This document shows positions 54,859 through 63,501 of a DNA stretch of 64,000 nucleotides, in pieces. The notes beneath the pieces were generated by a model that saw nothing but the letters and a program-made list of their open reading frames with translations, was not told the DNA's origin and did no database searches. The stretch is from Peribacillus butanolivorans (GTDB lineage Bacteria; Bacillota; Bacilli; Bacillales; DSM-1321), in contig NZ_LGYA01000001.1 in NCBI RefSeq assembly GCF_001273755.1, positions 3,548,508 to 3,612,507 of the forward strand, read 5' to 3'. Positions within the stretch are counted from its first letter, which is position 1. Every line of letters begins with the position of its first letter. The position numbers and the translations under genes are program-made.

Positions 54859-55564
54859 AATGTCCTCCTAAATATGCATTCTTGATTTCTTCGCTTGCGG
54901 TTAGTTCCTCGGATTTACCGGATAGAACGATTCGGCCTGTTTCGACGACATAGGCTCTGTCCGCGATGGATAGGGCCAAGTTGGCATTTTGTTCGACAAG
55001 CAAGATGGTTGTACCGGTTTTATTGATTTCTTCTATAATATTAAAGATTTGTTTTACTAGTAATGGTGCAAGTCCCATAGATGGCTCGTCCAATAACAGG
55101 AGGCGTGGCTTTGCCATAAGGGCTCGGCCCATCGCAAGCATTTGTTGTTCCCCTCCGGAAAGAGTTCCGGATTGCTGCTTCAGTCGTTCAAGCAAACGCG
55201 GGAATAATTCATAGACTTTCTCCATATCTTGCTTGATGCCTGCTTTATCTTTTCGTAAATAGGCACCGAGCTGAAGGTTTTCTTCCACCGTCATATTCGC
55301 GAAGACACGGCGGCCTTCTGGAACATGAGAGATTCCCATTTTCACAATTGATTGTGCGGCTTTTCCGCCGATAGATTGCCCTTCGTACATTATTTTTCCT
55401 TGTTTCGGTTTTAATAGGCCGGAAATTGTTTTCAGCATCGTACTTTTCCCTGCACCGTTAGCCCCGATTAAGGTTACGATTTCACCTTCGTTAATTGAAA
55501 GTGAGATACCCTTCAGCGCTTGAATGTTTCCGTAATATACGTTAATGTCCTCGATTTTTAACAT
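54857..55564 (-). CDS. livF: Branched-chain amino acid ABC transporter ATPase LivF, copy 1
   Basis: A 235-residue ATPase: Walker A GANGAGKST, signature LSGGEQQMLAMGRALMAKPR, Walker B LLLLDEPSMGLAP, switch His replaced by the usual Gln in LLVEQN, as in LivF. N-terminus MLKIEDINVYYGNIQALKG is diagnostic. It overlaps livG by one base and is the last gene of the operon. The protein of copy 2 is almost the same, with about 25 differences. Possible substrates are Leu/Ile/Val or a related amide. Confidence 0.95.
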   Translation of the reverse strand: MLKIEDINVYYGNIQALKGISLSINEGEIVTLIGANGAGKSTMLKTISGLLKPKQGKIMYEGQSIGGKAAQSIVKMGISHVPEGRRVFANMTVEENLQLGAYLRKDKAGIKQDMEKVYELFPRLLERLKQQSGTLSGGEQQMLAMGRALMAKPRLLLLDEPSMGLAPLLVKQIFNIIEEINKTGTTILLVEQNANLALSIADRAYVVETGRIVLSGKSEELTASEEIKNAYLGGH

Positions 55565-56343
55565 TATGAAACCTCCTCGCCAAGATAGGCCTCGATGACT
55601 TTTGGATTGTTACGAATTTCTTCTGGCTTTCCTTGAGCGATTAGCTGTCCGTGATCAAGTACGTATATGCGTTCGCAAACACCCATGACAAGAGGCATAT
55701 CATGTTCAATCAATAAAACGGTCAGATCAAATTTTTCACGAATGAGGGCAATCAAGTTCATTAGTTCATGCGTTTCCTGCGGGTTCATCCCGGCTGCCGG
55801 TTCATCTAGTAAAAGCAGTTTCGGATTTGCGGCAAGCGCACGGGCAATTTCCAAACGTCGCTGTTTACCATATGGCAGGTTTTTTGCCTTTTCATCCTTG
55901 TATTGATCCAGGTTAAAAATTTTCAAGAACTCAATGGCCTTATCATCCATCTCCTTTTCCCCTTTAAAATGGATAGGCAAACGGAAGATCGAACTCAAAA
56001 TACTATGTTTCGAAAGAGAATGATAGGCAACTTTTACATTATCAATCACTGAAAGTTCACTGAACAAACGAATGTTTTGGAATGTCCGACTGATCCCTTT
56101 TTGCGTGATTTTATATGGGGGCAGTTTTCTTAAGTTCTCACCTTCTAAAGAAATCGTGCCCTCTGTCGGGACGTAAACTCCTGTCAGCAAGTTAAAGAAA
56201 GTTGTTTTTCCAGCGCCGTTCGGCCCAATCAAGCCAATTAGTTCTCCTGGATATAACTCGACGTTAACATCAGAAACGGCTTTAAGCCCTCCGAACTGGA
56301 TGCCGACCGAATCGACTTTAAGCAGCGGTGTTTTTGTTTTCAT
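55564..56343 (-). CDS. livG: Branched-chain amino acid ABC transporter ATPase LivG, copy 1
   Basis: A 259-residue ATPase: Walker A GPNGAGKTT, 'RTFQNIRLFSELSVIDNVKV' (LivG motif), signature variant LPYGKQRRLEIARALAANPK, Walker B LLLLDEPAAGMNP, 'LLIEHDM' and the LivG-type C-terminal extension EEIRNNPKVIEAYLGEE. Forms the heterodimeric motor with LivF. It overlaps livM by 26 bp. Confidence 0.95.
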   Translation of the reverse strand: MKTKTPLLKVDSVGIQFGGLKAVSDVNVELYPGELIGLIGPNGAGKTTFFNLLTGVYVPTEGTISLEGENLRKLPPYKITQKGISRTFQNIRLFSELSVIDNVKVAYHSLSKHSILSSIFRLPIHFKGEKEMDDKAIEFLKIFNLDQYKDEKAKNLPYGKQRRLEIARALAANPKLLLLDEPAAGMNPQETHELMNLIALIREKFDLTVLLIEHDMPLVMGVCERIYVLDHGQLIAQGKPEEIRNNPKVIEAYLGEEVS

Positions 56344-57280
56344 GGCTGCTGCCTCCTTTACGTTTGAACATAGATGTTATTTCTTTTGTACCCATTAAAC
56401 CTTGTGGACGATAGATCATCATCACGATAAGCACAAGGCTGTAGATGATCATTCGTGTTTCCGGGTAATCTTGCAGGAAAGTCGTAACAACCGTTAGTAA
56501 TATTGCGGCCAATACGGCACCGGAAAGACTTCCAAGACCACCAAGTACTACTAAAATCAAAATATCAAATGATTTCAAGAATCCGAAGTTCGATGGCTGG
56601 ATAATATAGAAGTTATGCGCGTATAACCCTCCAGCAATCCCTGCAAAAAAAGCACCAATCGCAAACGCGACAACTTTGTAATACGTCGTATTAATTCCCA
56701 TCGAATCTGCAGCCGTTTCGTCCTCGCGGATCGATATGCAGGCTCTTCCGTGGGTCGAGCTTGTAAAGTTACGGATGACGATGATCGTAACGAGAACGGC
56801 AGCAAACACCCATGGCCAAGTAGTTAAATGGGAAACCTGCATGCCGCTCGCCCCTCCAACATAATCAATATTCAAAAGAATAATCCGGACGATTTCCCCA
56901 AAACCGAGGGTCGCAATCGCCAAGTAGTCTCCTTTAAGACGTAAACTTGGGATTCCGATGATCAAACCGGCCAACGCTGCCACCAAACCGCCAACTATCA
57001 ATGCCACAACAAACGGCATTTCTAACTTCATGGTCATTATTGCTGAAGCATAGGCACCAACTGCCAGGAATCCAGCATGTCCGATGGAAAACTGTCCGGT
57101 CACCCCGATGATTAAGTGTAAGCTTGCTGCTAGGATAATATTAATCCCGATGAACATGAGCGTATTTTGATAAAAAGGATTTAGCGATCCGCCGCCGATT
57201 AAAACTTGAATCACGGCGAAAAAGATCAGTGATAGCGAAATCGAGAGCCAAAAACCTTTTGCTCGCTTAAATGTAGTCAT
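56318..57280 (-). CDS. livM: Branched-chain amino acid ABC transporter permease LivM, copy 1
   Basis: A 320-residue permease with about ten helices. 'GVTGQFSIGHAGFLAVGAYA' near the start of the BPD_transp_2 domain and 'LRLKGDYLAIATLGFGEIVR' are the LivM signatures. The end 'PQGLMGTKEI' is also conserved. It pairs with LivH to form the channel. Start just 13 bases after livH. Confidence 0.95.
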   Translation of the reverse strand: MTTFKRAKGFWLSISLSLIFFAVIQVLIGGGSLNPFYQNTLMFIGINIILAASLHLIIGVTGQFSIGHAGFLAVGAYASAIMTMKLEMPFVVALIVGGLVAALAGLIIGIPSLRLKGDYLAIATLGFGEIVRIILLNIDYVGGASGMQVSHLTTWPWVFAAVLVTIIVIRNFTSSTHGRACISIREDETAADSMGINTTYYKVVAFAIGAFFAGIAGGLYAHNFYIIQPSNFGFLKSFDILILVVLGGLGSLSGAVLAAILLTVVTTFLQDYPETRMIIYSLVLIVMMIYRPQGLMGTKEITSMFKRKGGSSHENKNTAA

Positions 57281-57293
57281 TGCTTTGTCTCCC

Positions 57294-58172
57294 CTATACT
57301 TTTTCTTTTTTGTTTTTACCGAATAAGCCTTGTGGCATGAAAATCAAGATAAGAATCAGTACGATAAAGGCTACAGCATCACGCCATAATGAGTAACCGG
57401 CGGCACTGACCAATGCCTCGATGACACCAAGCAGTAAACCTCCAACCATCGCGCCCGGTATAATCCCGATTCCTCCAAGTACGGCAGCAACAAATGCCTT
57501 CAAACCTGGCAGTACACCCATAAGCGGCTCAATTTTAATATAATAAATACCGAAAATAACACCTGCTGCTCCAGCTAAAGCGGAACCGATTGCAAATGTA
57601 GCCGAAATTGTGTTATTAACATTTATTCCCATCAACTTAGCCGCATCCGCGTCAAAAGAAACGGCACGCATAGCTTTTCCTATTTTTGTTTTATGAACGA
57701 TGATTTGTAAAATGATCATTAAAACTACAGCTACACCGAAAATTAAAACCGATTGACTGTTGATAGAAACTCCAAAGATATTAAATTTGTCTGTTGGCAA
57801 TACATCACTTGGATAAGCCTCTGGCTGTGCACCACGAACGTAGATGAATCCATATTCGATTAAAAGCGAAACCCCTATAGCTGTGATAAGTGCGGCAATA
57901 CGCGTTGCGTTCCTCAACGGCTTGTACGCAATCCGCTCGATTAATACCCCAAAGAGAGCGCAGACTGTCATCGAGATTAATAGAGCAGGTACGAATGATA
58001 GATCCAGAACCGTTATTGAGTAAAAACCAACGAATGACCCAACCATGAAAACATCACCATGGGCAAAGTTAATTAATTTAACAATCCCGTAAACCATCGT
58101 ATAACCGAGAGCGATAAGGGCATAAATACTTCCTAGTGAAACCCCGTTAATTAGCTGTTGTATCAATTCCAT
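57294..58172 (-). CDS. livH: Branched-chain amino acid ABC transporter permease LivH, copy 1
   Basis: A 292-residue permease: 'QQLINGVSLGSIYALIALGY', TMVYGIVKLINFAHGDVFM and 'AAVLGGIGIIPGAMVGGLLLG' are the LivH consensus segments, and 'PQGLFGK' ends it. Eight or so helices. Preceded by a GGAG site. A GC-rich hairpin lies between it and livJ. Confidence 0.95.
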   Translation of the reverse strand: MELIQQLINGVSLGSIYALIALGYTMVYGIVKLINFAHGDVFMVGSFVGFYSITVLDLSFVPALLISMTVCALFGVLIERIAYKPLRNATRIAALITAIGVSLLIEYGFIYVRGAQPEAYPSDVLPTDKFNIFGVSINSQSVLIFGVAVVLMIILQIIVHKTKIGKAMRAVSFDADAAKLMGINVNNTISATFAIGSALAGAAGVIFGIYYIKIEPLMGVLPGLKAFVAAVLGGIGIIPGAMVGGLLLGVIEALVSAAGYSLWRDAVAFIVLILILIFMPQGLFGKNKKEKV

Positions 58173-58275
58173 GTTCGACTCTCCTTGAAAAATCTAATTT
58201 TATAATATGGCAAGTTCAGACTCTCGTTTCCACTCAAAATGGAAGTTCCATAAGCCTATATATACTAGAAAAATG

Positions 58276-58321
58276 AGAATTCGCCAGCACCTTCTATTGT
58301 AAGAAAGGCCGGCGAAAGGAT
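58276..58321 (-). terminator. Hairpin between livJ and livH, copy 1
   Basis: On the minus strand TTTCGCCGGCCTTTCTTACA and AGAAGGTGCTGGCGAA form a long imperfect stem. No T-run follows directly. It is more likely an mRNA-stabilising or partial terminator element that keeps livJ in excess, as is common for binding-protein genes. Confidence 0.6.
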
Positions 58322-58337
58322 TAAAACTTTTACTCTA

Positions 58338-59522
58338 TCATTCAGGATTGATTTTTGTGTTAAATACTTGTTTCCCATCTTTAAACTCAAGAATGGTAGC
58401 AGATTTGATTGGATTGTGTTTTTCATCCAATGTGAATGTCCCAGTTACAAGTTCAAGGTCTTTTGTCTTCTCAAGGGCATCCTTAATTTTTTCTGAATCT
58501 GTCGAGCCTGCCCGTTTAATAGCATCTGCAAGGTAGTATCCTGTGTCGTATCCTAAAGCATTAAAGGCATCAGGAGATTTATCTTTGTATTTCGCTTTAA
58601 ATGCTGACACAAAATTCTGAATTTTCTCATCAGGATCACCTGAAGAATAATGATTCGTGATGAATGTGTTATTTAACGCTTTAGCACCCGCAATTTCTAT
58701 TAGCTTAGGAGAATCCCAACCGTCGCCGCCCATAAATGGTACGTCAAGTCCTGTTTCACGTGCCTGTTTCACAATCAGACCAGCTTCTTCATAATAACCA
58801 GGTAGGAAAATAAAATCCGGTTTCGCTGATTTCAAACGAGTCAATGTAGAACGGAAATCAGTATCCTTCGCAATGTAAGCTTCTTCTCTAACGATTTTCC
58901 CGCCATTTGCAATGAATTGTTCTTTAAAGGCTGCCGCTAATCCTTTAGAATAATCACTTGCGCTATCAATATAGATGGCAGCACTTTTTGCTTTGACTTC
59001 ACTAGTTGCAAAATTCGCAGCAACTGTACCTTGGAACGGATCGATGAAGCTTGTTCTGAAAATATAATCGTTCAATTTATCATCTTTGTATGTGATTTCC
59101 GGGCTTGTCCCAGAAGGGCTGATAACTGGAACTTTATTATCTTGTGCAATCTGTACTTGTGCAATCGTGTTCGTACTTGTAGCTGCACCAACAATTGCTG
59201 TAACCTGATCTTGTGAAGTCAGCTTGATAGCACCGCTTGTTGCTTCAGACGCTTCAGATTTATTATCAACTTTTATTAGTTTGATTTTTTTACCGTCAAT
59301 TCCTTCTTTGTTAATCTCTGCAGTCGCAAGCTCTAGACCTTCCGCAATCGATTGACCATATGAGGCTACACCACCTGATAATTCAAGGTTGACCCCAATC
59401 TTGATTGTTTCTCCCTCTCCACTTGATTTCTCTGATGAACCAGAGCCGCCGGAACAACCCGCTAAAACGCCTGCTGCAAGTGTTAAAGAAAGGAATGCAC
59501 CTGCTAGTTTTTTCTTTTTCAT
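58338..59522 (-). CDS. livJ: Branched-chain amino acid ABC transporter substrate-binding lipoprotein, copy 1
   Basis: A 394-residue lipoprotein. Signal peptide with lipobox LAGCSGG (Cys at about 23), a Ser/Gly/Glu linker, then a type I periplasmic-binding fold: IKIGVNLELSGGVASYGQSI, 'VTAIVGAATSTNTIAQVQIA', 'PSGTSPEIT' and 'DAFNALGYDTGYYLADAIKR'. The ATG at 59522 has GGAGGGG 6 bases upstream; the frame to 59561 lacks a site. First gene of the operon, with a CodY-like box upstream. Confidence 0.94.
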   Translation of the reverse strand: MKKKKLAGAFLSLTLAAGVLAGCSGGSGSSEKSSGEGETIKIGVNLELSGGVASYGQSIAEGLELATAEINKEGIDGKKIKLIKVDNKSEASEATSGAIKLTSQDQVTAIVGAATSTNTIAQVQIAQDNKVPVISPSGTSPEITYKDDKLNDYIFRTSFIDPFQGTVAANFATSEVKAKSAAIYIDSASDYSKGLAAAFKEQFIANGGKIVREEAYIAKDTDFRSTLTRLKSAKPDFIFLPGYYEEAGLIVKQARETGLDVPFMGGDGWDSPKLIEIAGAKALNNTFITNHYSSGDPDEKIQNFVSAFKAKYKDKSPDAFNALGYDTGYYLADAIKRAGSTDSEKIKDALEKTKDLELVTGTFTLDEKHNPIKSATILEFKDGKQVFNTKINPE

Positions 59523-60076
59523 AATTAACCCCTCCATTTTGTAATCATAGCTCTGATGCATGAATATTTATTCAAAACGCCCCAGAAAAAATTGATTAGA
59601 TTAAATGTTTATAATTAAATAAATATTTCGAAAATTAGTTTACCGCATAAATTTCATTCCGTCTATACAATAATTGAATGAATATTTTGCTAAATGGTAT
59701 ATTTTTCACAGAGGCTACTCACTGTTTCTATTTTTATATATTTTAATTATTGTGAAAATAGCCTGTATTATCAGAATATACAGATTAATTTTATTATATT
59801 GATATTATAAAGTTCTAAATTAATACTAAAAAAATTTTATTCTACTTTCCATTATTTTCATCCTATTTAATACATTTTTTCCAAAAAACAAGTATAACGA
59901 TAGGGAATTAAACCCATTTCTTTACTATATTTTAGTCTTTGTTCCTAGTTTATAATTGAACTAGATTCTCTTAAATGTATAAAATGCTGTATATAATTCT
60001 ATTCTATTTCATATCTGGAATGGTGCTATCTTGCTAACATGATGATCATAATCAGAAACACTATTCTTTCTCTCCA
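59523..60076. other. Intergenic region between the two liv operons
   Basis: About 550 bp of AT-rich sequence holding the promoter of copy 1 (minus strand). No ORF or T-box was recognised. The main visible element is the CodY-like box (59622-59636). Confidence 0.5.
59622..59636 (-). promoter_or_regulatory. CodY-like box before liv operon copy 1
   Basis: AATATTTCGAAAATT matches the palindromic CodY motif AATTTTCWGAAAATT at 12 of 15 positions. It is 100 bases upstream of livJ. CodY represses branched-chain amino acid uptake when these amino acids are plentiful, so the location fits. In AT-rich DNA such matches arise by chance at times. Confidence 0.5.
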
Positions 60077-60104
60077 CAACAAAAAACCGCCAAACGGCGG
60101 TTTA
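60077..60104 (-). terminator. Terminator of liv operon copy 2
   Basis: On the minus strand AACCGCC-GTTT-GGCGGTT followed by TTTTTTG, overlapping the livF stop codon. It shares its position and stem with copy 1, with compensating changes. Confidence 0.85.
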
Positions 60105-60809
60105 ATGTCCTCCTAAATAGGCCATTTTTATTTCTTCACTCGAAGTGAGTTCATCGGCGTTTCCAGAAAGGACAATCCGTCCTGTTTCAACGACGTAGGC
60201 CCGATCTGCAATGGATAGAGCAAGGTTGGCGTTTTGCTCAACTAAAAGAATCGTTGTGCCTGCCTCACTGATCTCTTGTATGATGTTGAAGATTTGTTTC
60301 ACCAGCAACGGAGCAAGTCCCATGGAAGGTTCATCGAGCAGTAATAAACGTGGTTTCGCCATTAAAGCTCGCCCCATTGCAAGCATCTGCTGTTCACCAC
60401 CTGATAGTGTGCCAGCCTGTTGTTTGATCCTTTCTAGTAACCTCGGAAATAGTTCATAGACTTTTTCCATATCTTTTTTGATGCCTTCTTTGTCTTTTCG
60501 TAAATAGGCTCCAAGCTCCAAGTTTTCGGCAACCGTCATGTTGGCAAAGACTCGACGGCCCTCGGGGACATGGGAGATACCCATTTTCACGATTGATTGG
60601 GCTGCTTTTCCTCCAATCGAACCCTCTTCGAAAAGAACCTTTCCTTGTTTCGGTTTTAACAACCCCGAAATCGTTTTGAGCAATGTGCTTTTTCCGGCTC
60701 CATTTGCTCCGATTAAGGTGACGATTTCCCCTTCGTTAATTTCCATCGTAACTCCCTTTAACGCTTGGATGTTCCCATAATAGACATTGATGTCCTCGAT
60801 TTTCAGCAT
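60102..60809 (-). CDS. livF: Branched-chain amino acid ABC transporter ATPase LivF, copy 2
   Basis: A 235-residue LivF: GANGAGKST, LSGGEQQMLAMGRALMAKPR and LLLLDEPSMGLAP are all kept. It is about 90% identical to copy 1, with differences such as VTMEINEG for ISLSINEG near the N-terminus. Many differences between the copies are at third codon positions, which shows an old duplication under purifying selection. Confidence 0.95.
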   Translation of the reverse strand: MLKIEDINVYYGNIQALKGVTMEINEGEIVTLIGANGAGKSTLLKTISGLLKPKQGKVLFEEGSIGGKAAQSIVKMGISHVPEGRRVFANMTVAENLELGAYLRKDKEGIKKDMEKVYELFPRLLERIKQQAGTLSGGEQQMLAMGRALMAKPRLLLLDEPSMGLAPLLVKQIFNIIQEISEAGTTILLVEQNANLALSIADRAYVVETGRIVLSGNADELTSSEEIKMAYLGGH

Positions 60810-61588
60810 TATGAAACCTCCTCGCCAAGATACGCTTCGATAACCTTTGGATCATTGCGGATTTCTTCAGGCTTTCCGTGGGCGATAAGCTGACCGTGAT
60901 CGAGTACGTAAATACGTTCGCATACACCCATGACAAGGGACATATCATGTTCGATGAGCAATACCGTAAGATTGAATTCCTTTCGGATAAACGCAATTAG
61001 GTTCATCAATTCTTTCGTTTCATGCGGGTTCATCCCAGCTGCTGGTTCGTCAAGTAAAAGAAGTTTCGGATTTGCTGCAAGAGCCCGAGCAATTTCCAGT
61101 CGTCTCTGCTGTCCATATGGCAGATTCTTCGCTTTTTCATCCTTATATTGGTCCAGGTTGAAAATCTTCAAGAACTCAATCGCCTTTTCATCCATTTCCT
61201 TTTCACCGGAAAAGTGTCCCGGCAATCTGAATATAGAGCTTGCAATCCTGTGCTTGGCGAGTGAGTGGTAAGCAACCTTGACGTTATCGATCACGGATAA
61301 CTCACTAAAGAGGCGGATATTTTGAAAGGTCCTGGAAATTCCTTTTCTCGTAATTTTATAAGGCGGTTGTTTTTTTAAGTTTTCCCCATTTAAAGCAATC
61401 GTTCCTTCTGTAGGAACATACACACCCGTCAACAAATTAAAGAAGGTCGTTTTCCCGGCACCATTCGGACCAATCAGGCCAACAAGTTCCCCCGGAAATA
61501 ATTCCACGTTAACATCTGAAACAGCTTTCAATCCACCGAAGCGGATTCCCACTGAATCTACTTTAAGCAACGGTATTGTGGCTTCCAT
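60809..61588 (-). CDS. livG: Branched-chain amino acid ABC transporter ATPase LivG, copy 2
   Basis: A 259-residue LivG: GPNGAGKTT, RTFQNIRLFSELSVIDNVKV, LPYGQQRRLEIARALAANPK, LLLLDEPAAGMNP. It overlaps livF by one base and livM by 26 bases, the same geometry as copy 1. The N-terminus (MEATIPLLKVDSVGIRFGG) differs from copy 1 only slightly. Confidence 0.95.
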   Translation of the reverse strand: MEATIPLLKVDSVGIRFGGLKAVSDVNVELFPGELVGLIGPNGAGKTTFFNLLTGVYVPTEGTIALNGENLKKQPPYKITRKGISRTFQNIRLFSELSVIDNVKVAYHSLAKHRIASSIFRLPGHFSGEKEMDEKAIEFLKIFNLDQYKDEKAKNLPYGQQRRLEIARALAANPKLLLLDEPAAGMNPHETKELMNLIAFIRKEFNLTVLLIEHDMSLVMGVCERIYVLDHGQLIAHGKPEEIRNDPKVIEAYLGEEVS

Positions 61589-62534
61589 CCTTAGGTCCCC
61601 CTTTAGTTTTTTTACCAGTGAACAATGTCGTAATTTCTCTTGTCCCCATTAAACCTTGCGGGCGGAATATCATCATCAAAATCAGTACAAGGCTGTAAAT
61701 AATCATCCTTGTTTCCGGGTAATCCTGGAGGAATGTGGTCACGATTGTTAATAGAATCGCGGCCAAAACTGAACCTGATAGGCTTCCAAGACCACCGAGA
61801 ACCACGAAGATCAGAATATCGAATGATTTTAGGAAACCGAAATTCGACGGCTGGATAATATAGAAGTTATGAGCGTAAAGCGAACCAGCAACTCCGGCAA
61901 AAAAGGCTCCAATGACGAAAGCTGCCACTTTATAATAAGTCGTATTGATTCCCATCGCGTCAGCGGCCGTTTCATCTTCTCTTACGGAAATACATGCACG
62001 CCCATGCGTTGAATTCGTGAAATTCCGAATCACAATAATGGTAATCATTACACAGGCAAATACCCATGGCCACGTTGTCAAATGAGATACCTGCATCCCG
62101 CTTGCTCCGCCTACATAATCAATATTCAAGAGGACTATCCGGACAATTTCCCCAAATCCAAGTGTAGCAATCGCCAAGTAATCCCCCTTCAGACGTAAGC
62201 TCGGAATTCCAATTACCATACCTGCTACAGCGGCTAAAATCCCCCCTGCCAATAAGGCAATAATGAATGGTAGTTCAAGCTTCATTGTCATCACAGCGGA
62301 AGCATAGGCCCCTACTGCTAAAAACCCGGCATGTCCGATCGAGAACTGTCCGGTGATTCCGATGATTAAATGAAGACTCGTCGCCAGCATAATATTGATG
62401 CCGATAAACATGAGCGTATTGATATAAAATGGATTGAGCATGCCGTTTGAAATGGTAAACTGCATGACCGAGAAAAAAATAAGTGCCAACACAATCGAGA
62501 GCCAAAAACCCTTTGAATTCTTTAAAGTAGTCAT
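61563..62534 (-). CDS. livM: Branched-chain amino acid ABC transporter permease LivM, copy 2
   Basis: A 323-residue permease: 'GITGQFSIGHAGFLAVGAYA', LRLKGDYLAIATLGFGEIVR and 'FRPQGLMGTREI'. The C-terminus is three residues longer than copy 1 (TGKKTKGGPKDGSHNTVA). The N-terminal helix is the most diverged region. Confidence 0.95.
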   Translation of the reverse strand: MTTLKNSKGFWLSIVLALIFFSVMQFTISNGMLNPFYINTLMFIGINIMLATSLHLIIGITGQFSIGHAGFLAVGAYASAVMTMKLELPFIIALLAGGILAAVAGMVIGIPSLRLKGDYLAIATLGFGEIVRIVLLNIDYVGGASGMQVSHLTTWPWVFACVMITIIVIRNFTNSTHGRACISVREDETAADAMGINTTYYKVAAFVIGAFFAGVAGSLYAHNFYIIQPSNFGFLKSFDILIFVVLGGLGSLSGSVLAAILLTIVTTFLQDYPETRMIIYSLVLILMMIFRPQGLMGTREITTLFTGKKTKGGPKDGSHNTVA

Positions 62535-62547
62535 CGCTATGTCTCCC

Positions 62548-63426
62548 CTATACTTTTTCTCTTTTATTTTTACCGAATAAGCCCTGTGGCAAGAAAATTA
62601 AAATCAAGATGAGTACGATAAAAGCCACACCGTCACGCCATAAAGAGTAACCGGCGGCACTGACCAACGCCTCAATAACTCCAAGCAGTAGACCGCCGAC
62701 CATTGCTCCAGGAATAATGCCAATGCCGCCTAAAACTGCTGCAACAAAGGCTTTAAGGCCAGGAAGGACACCCATTAATGGCTCAATCTTAATATAGTAG
62801 ATTCCAAAAATAACACCTGCCGCCCCTGCTAGAGCCGAACCTATTGCGAAGGTAGCGGAAATCGTATTATTGACATTGATGCCCATAAGCGTAGCCGCTT
62901 CGGAATCAAATGAAACGGCACGCATGGCTTTGCCGATTTTTGTTTTATGTACAACAAATTGTAGGATAATCATTAAAATAATAGATACGGATAAAATTAA
63001 TATAGATTGGCTGCTGATGGAAACTCCTAATATATCGAGTTTATCCATCGGAAGGACATCGTTTGGATAGGCTTCTGGCTGGGCGCCACGGATGTAAATC
63101 AGACCATTTTCAATTAGAAGGGAAACACCGATGGCCGTAATTAAGGCCGCAATCCGTGTTGCATTTCGAAGGGGTTTATAAGCAATACGTTCAATTAAGA
63201 CACCAAATATGGCGCATACAATCATTGAAATCAATAAAGCAGGGATGAACGATAAGTCCAATACCGTAATGGAGTAAAAACCAACAAATGAACCAACCAT
63301 AAATACGTCACCATGAGCAAAGTTTATCAGCTTGACGATCCCGTATACCATCGTATAGCCAAGAGCAATCAATGCATAAATGCTGCCGAGTGAAATGCCA
63401 TTTACCAATTGCTGAATCAGTTCCAT
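62548..63426 (-). CDS. livH: Branched-chain amino acid ABC transporter permease LivH, copy 2
   Basis: A 292-residue permease nearly identical to copy 1 in its membrane core (TMVYGIVKLINFAHGDVFM, AAVLGGIGIIPGAMVGGLLL). The outer loop near residues 110-150 is the most altered (GLIYIRGAQPEAYPNDVLPM). Identical gene spacing to livM as in copy 1. Confidence 0.95.
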   Translation of the reverse strand: MELIQQLVNGISLGSIYALIALGYTMVYGIVKLINFAHGDVFMVGSFVGFYSITVLDLSFIPALLISMIVCAIFGVLIERIAYKPLRNATRIAALITAIGVSLLIENGLIYIRGAQPEAYPNDVLPMDKLDILGVSISSQSILILSVSIILMIILQFVVHKTKIGKAMRAVSFDSEAATLMGINVNNTISATFAIGSALAGAAGVIFGIYYIKIEPLMGVLPGLKAFVAAVLGGIGIIPGAMVGGLLLGVIEALVSAAGYSLWRDGVAFIVLILILIFLPQGLFGKNKREKV

Positions 63427-63463
63427 ATTGCACTCTCCCCGAAAAGGTGTTTTTTTAGTGAAG

Positions 63464-63490
63464 ATAGAATAGGGGGACTTGCCCCCCTAT
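63464..63490 (-). terminator. Hairpin between livJ and livH, copy 2
   Basis: On the minus strand ATAGGGGGGCAAGTCCCCCTAT forms a very stable 8-bp GC-rich stem without an immediate T-run. It has no sequence similarity to the copy 1 hairpin, but the same place. It is probably an mRNA-protecting or partly terminating element downstream of livJ. Confidence 0.65.
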
Positions 63491-63501
63491 CCGCTTAACT
63501 A

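Noticed and set aside
59562..60101. A T-box or other riboswitch before the liv operon
   Set aside because: No T-box sequence, specifier loop or other conserved RNA motif was visible, only AT-rich DNA with a CodY-like box.
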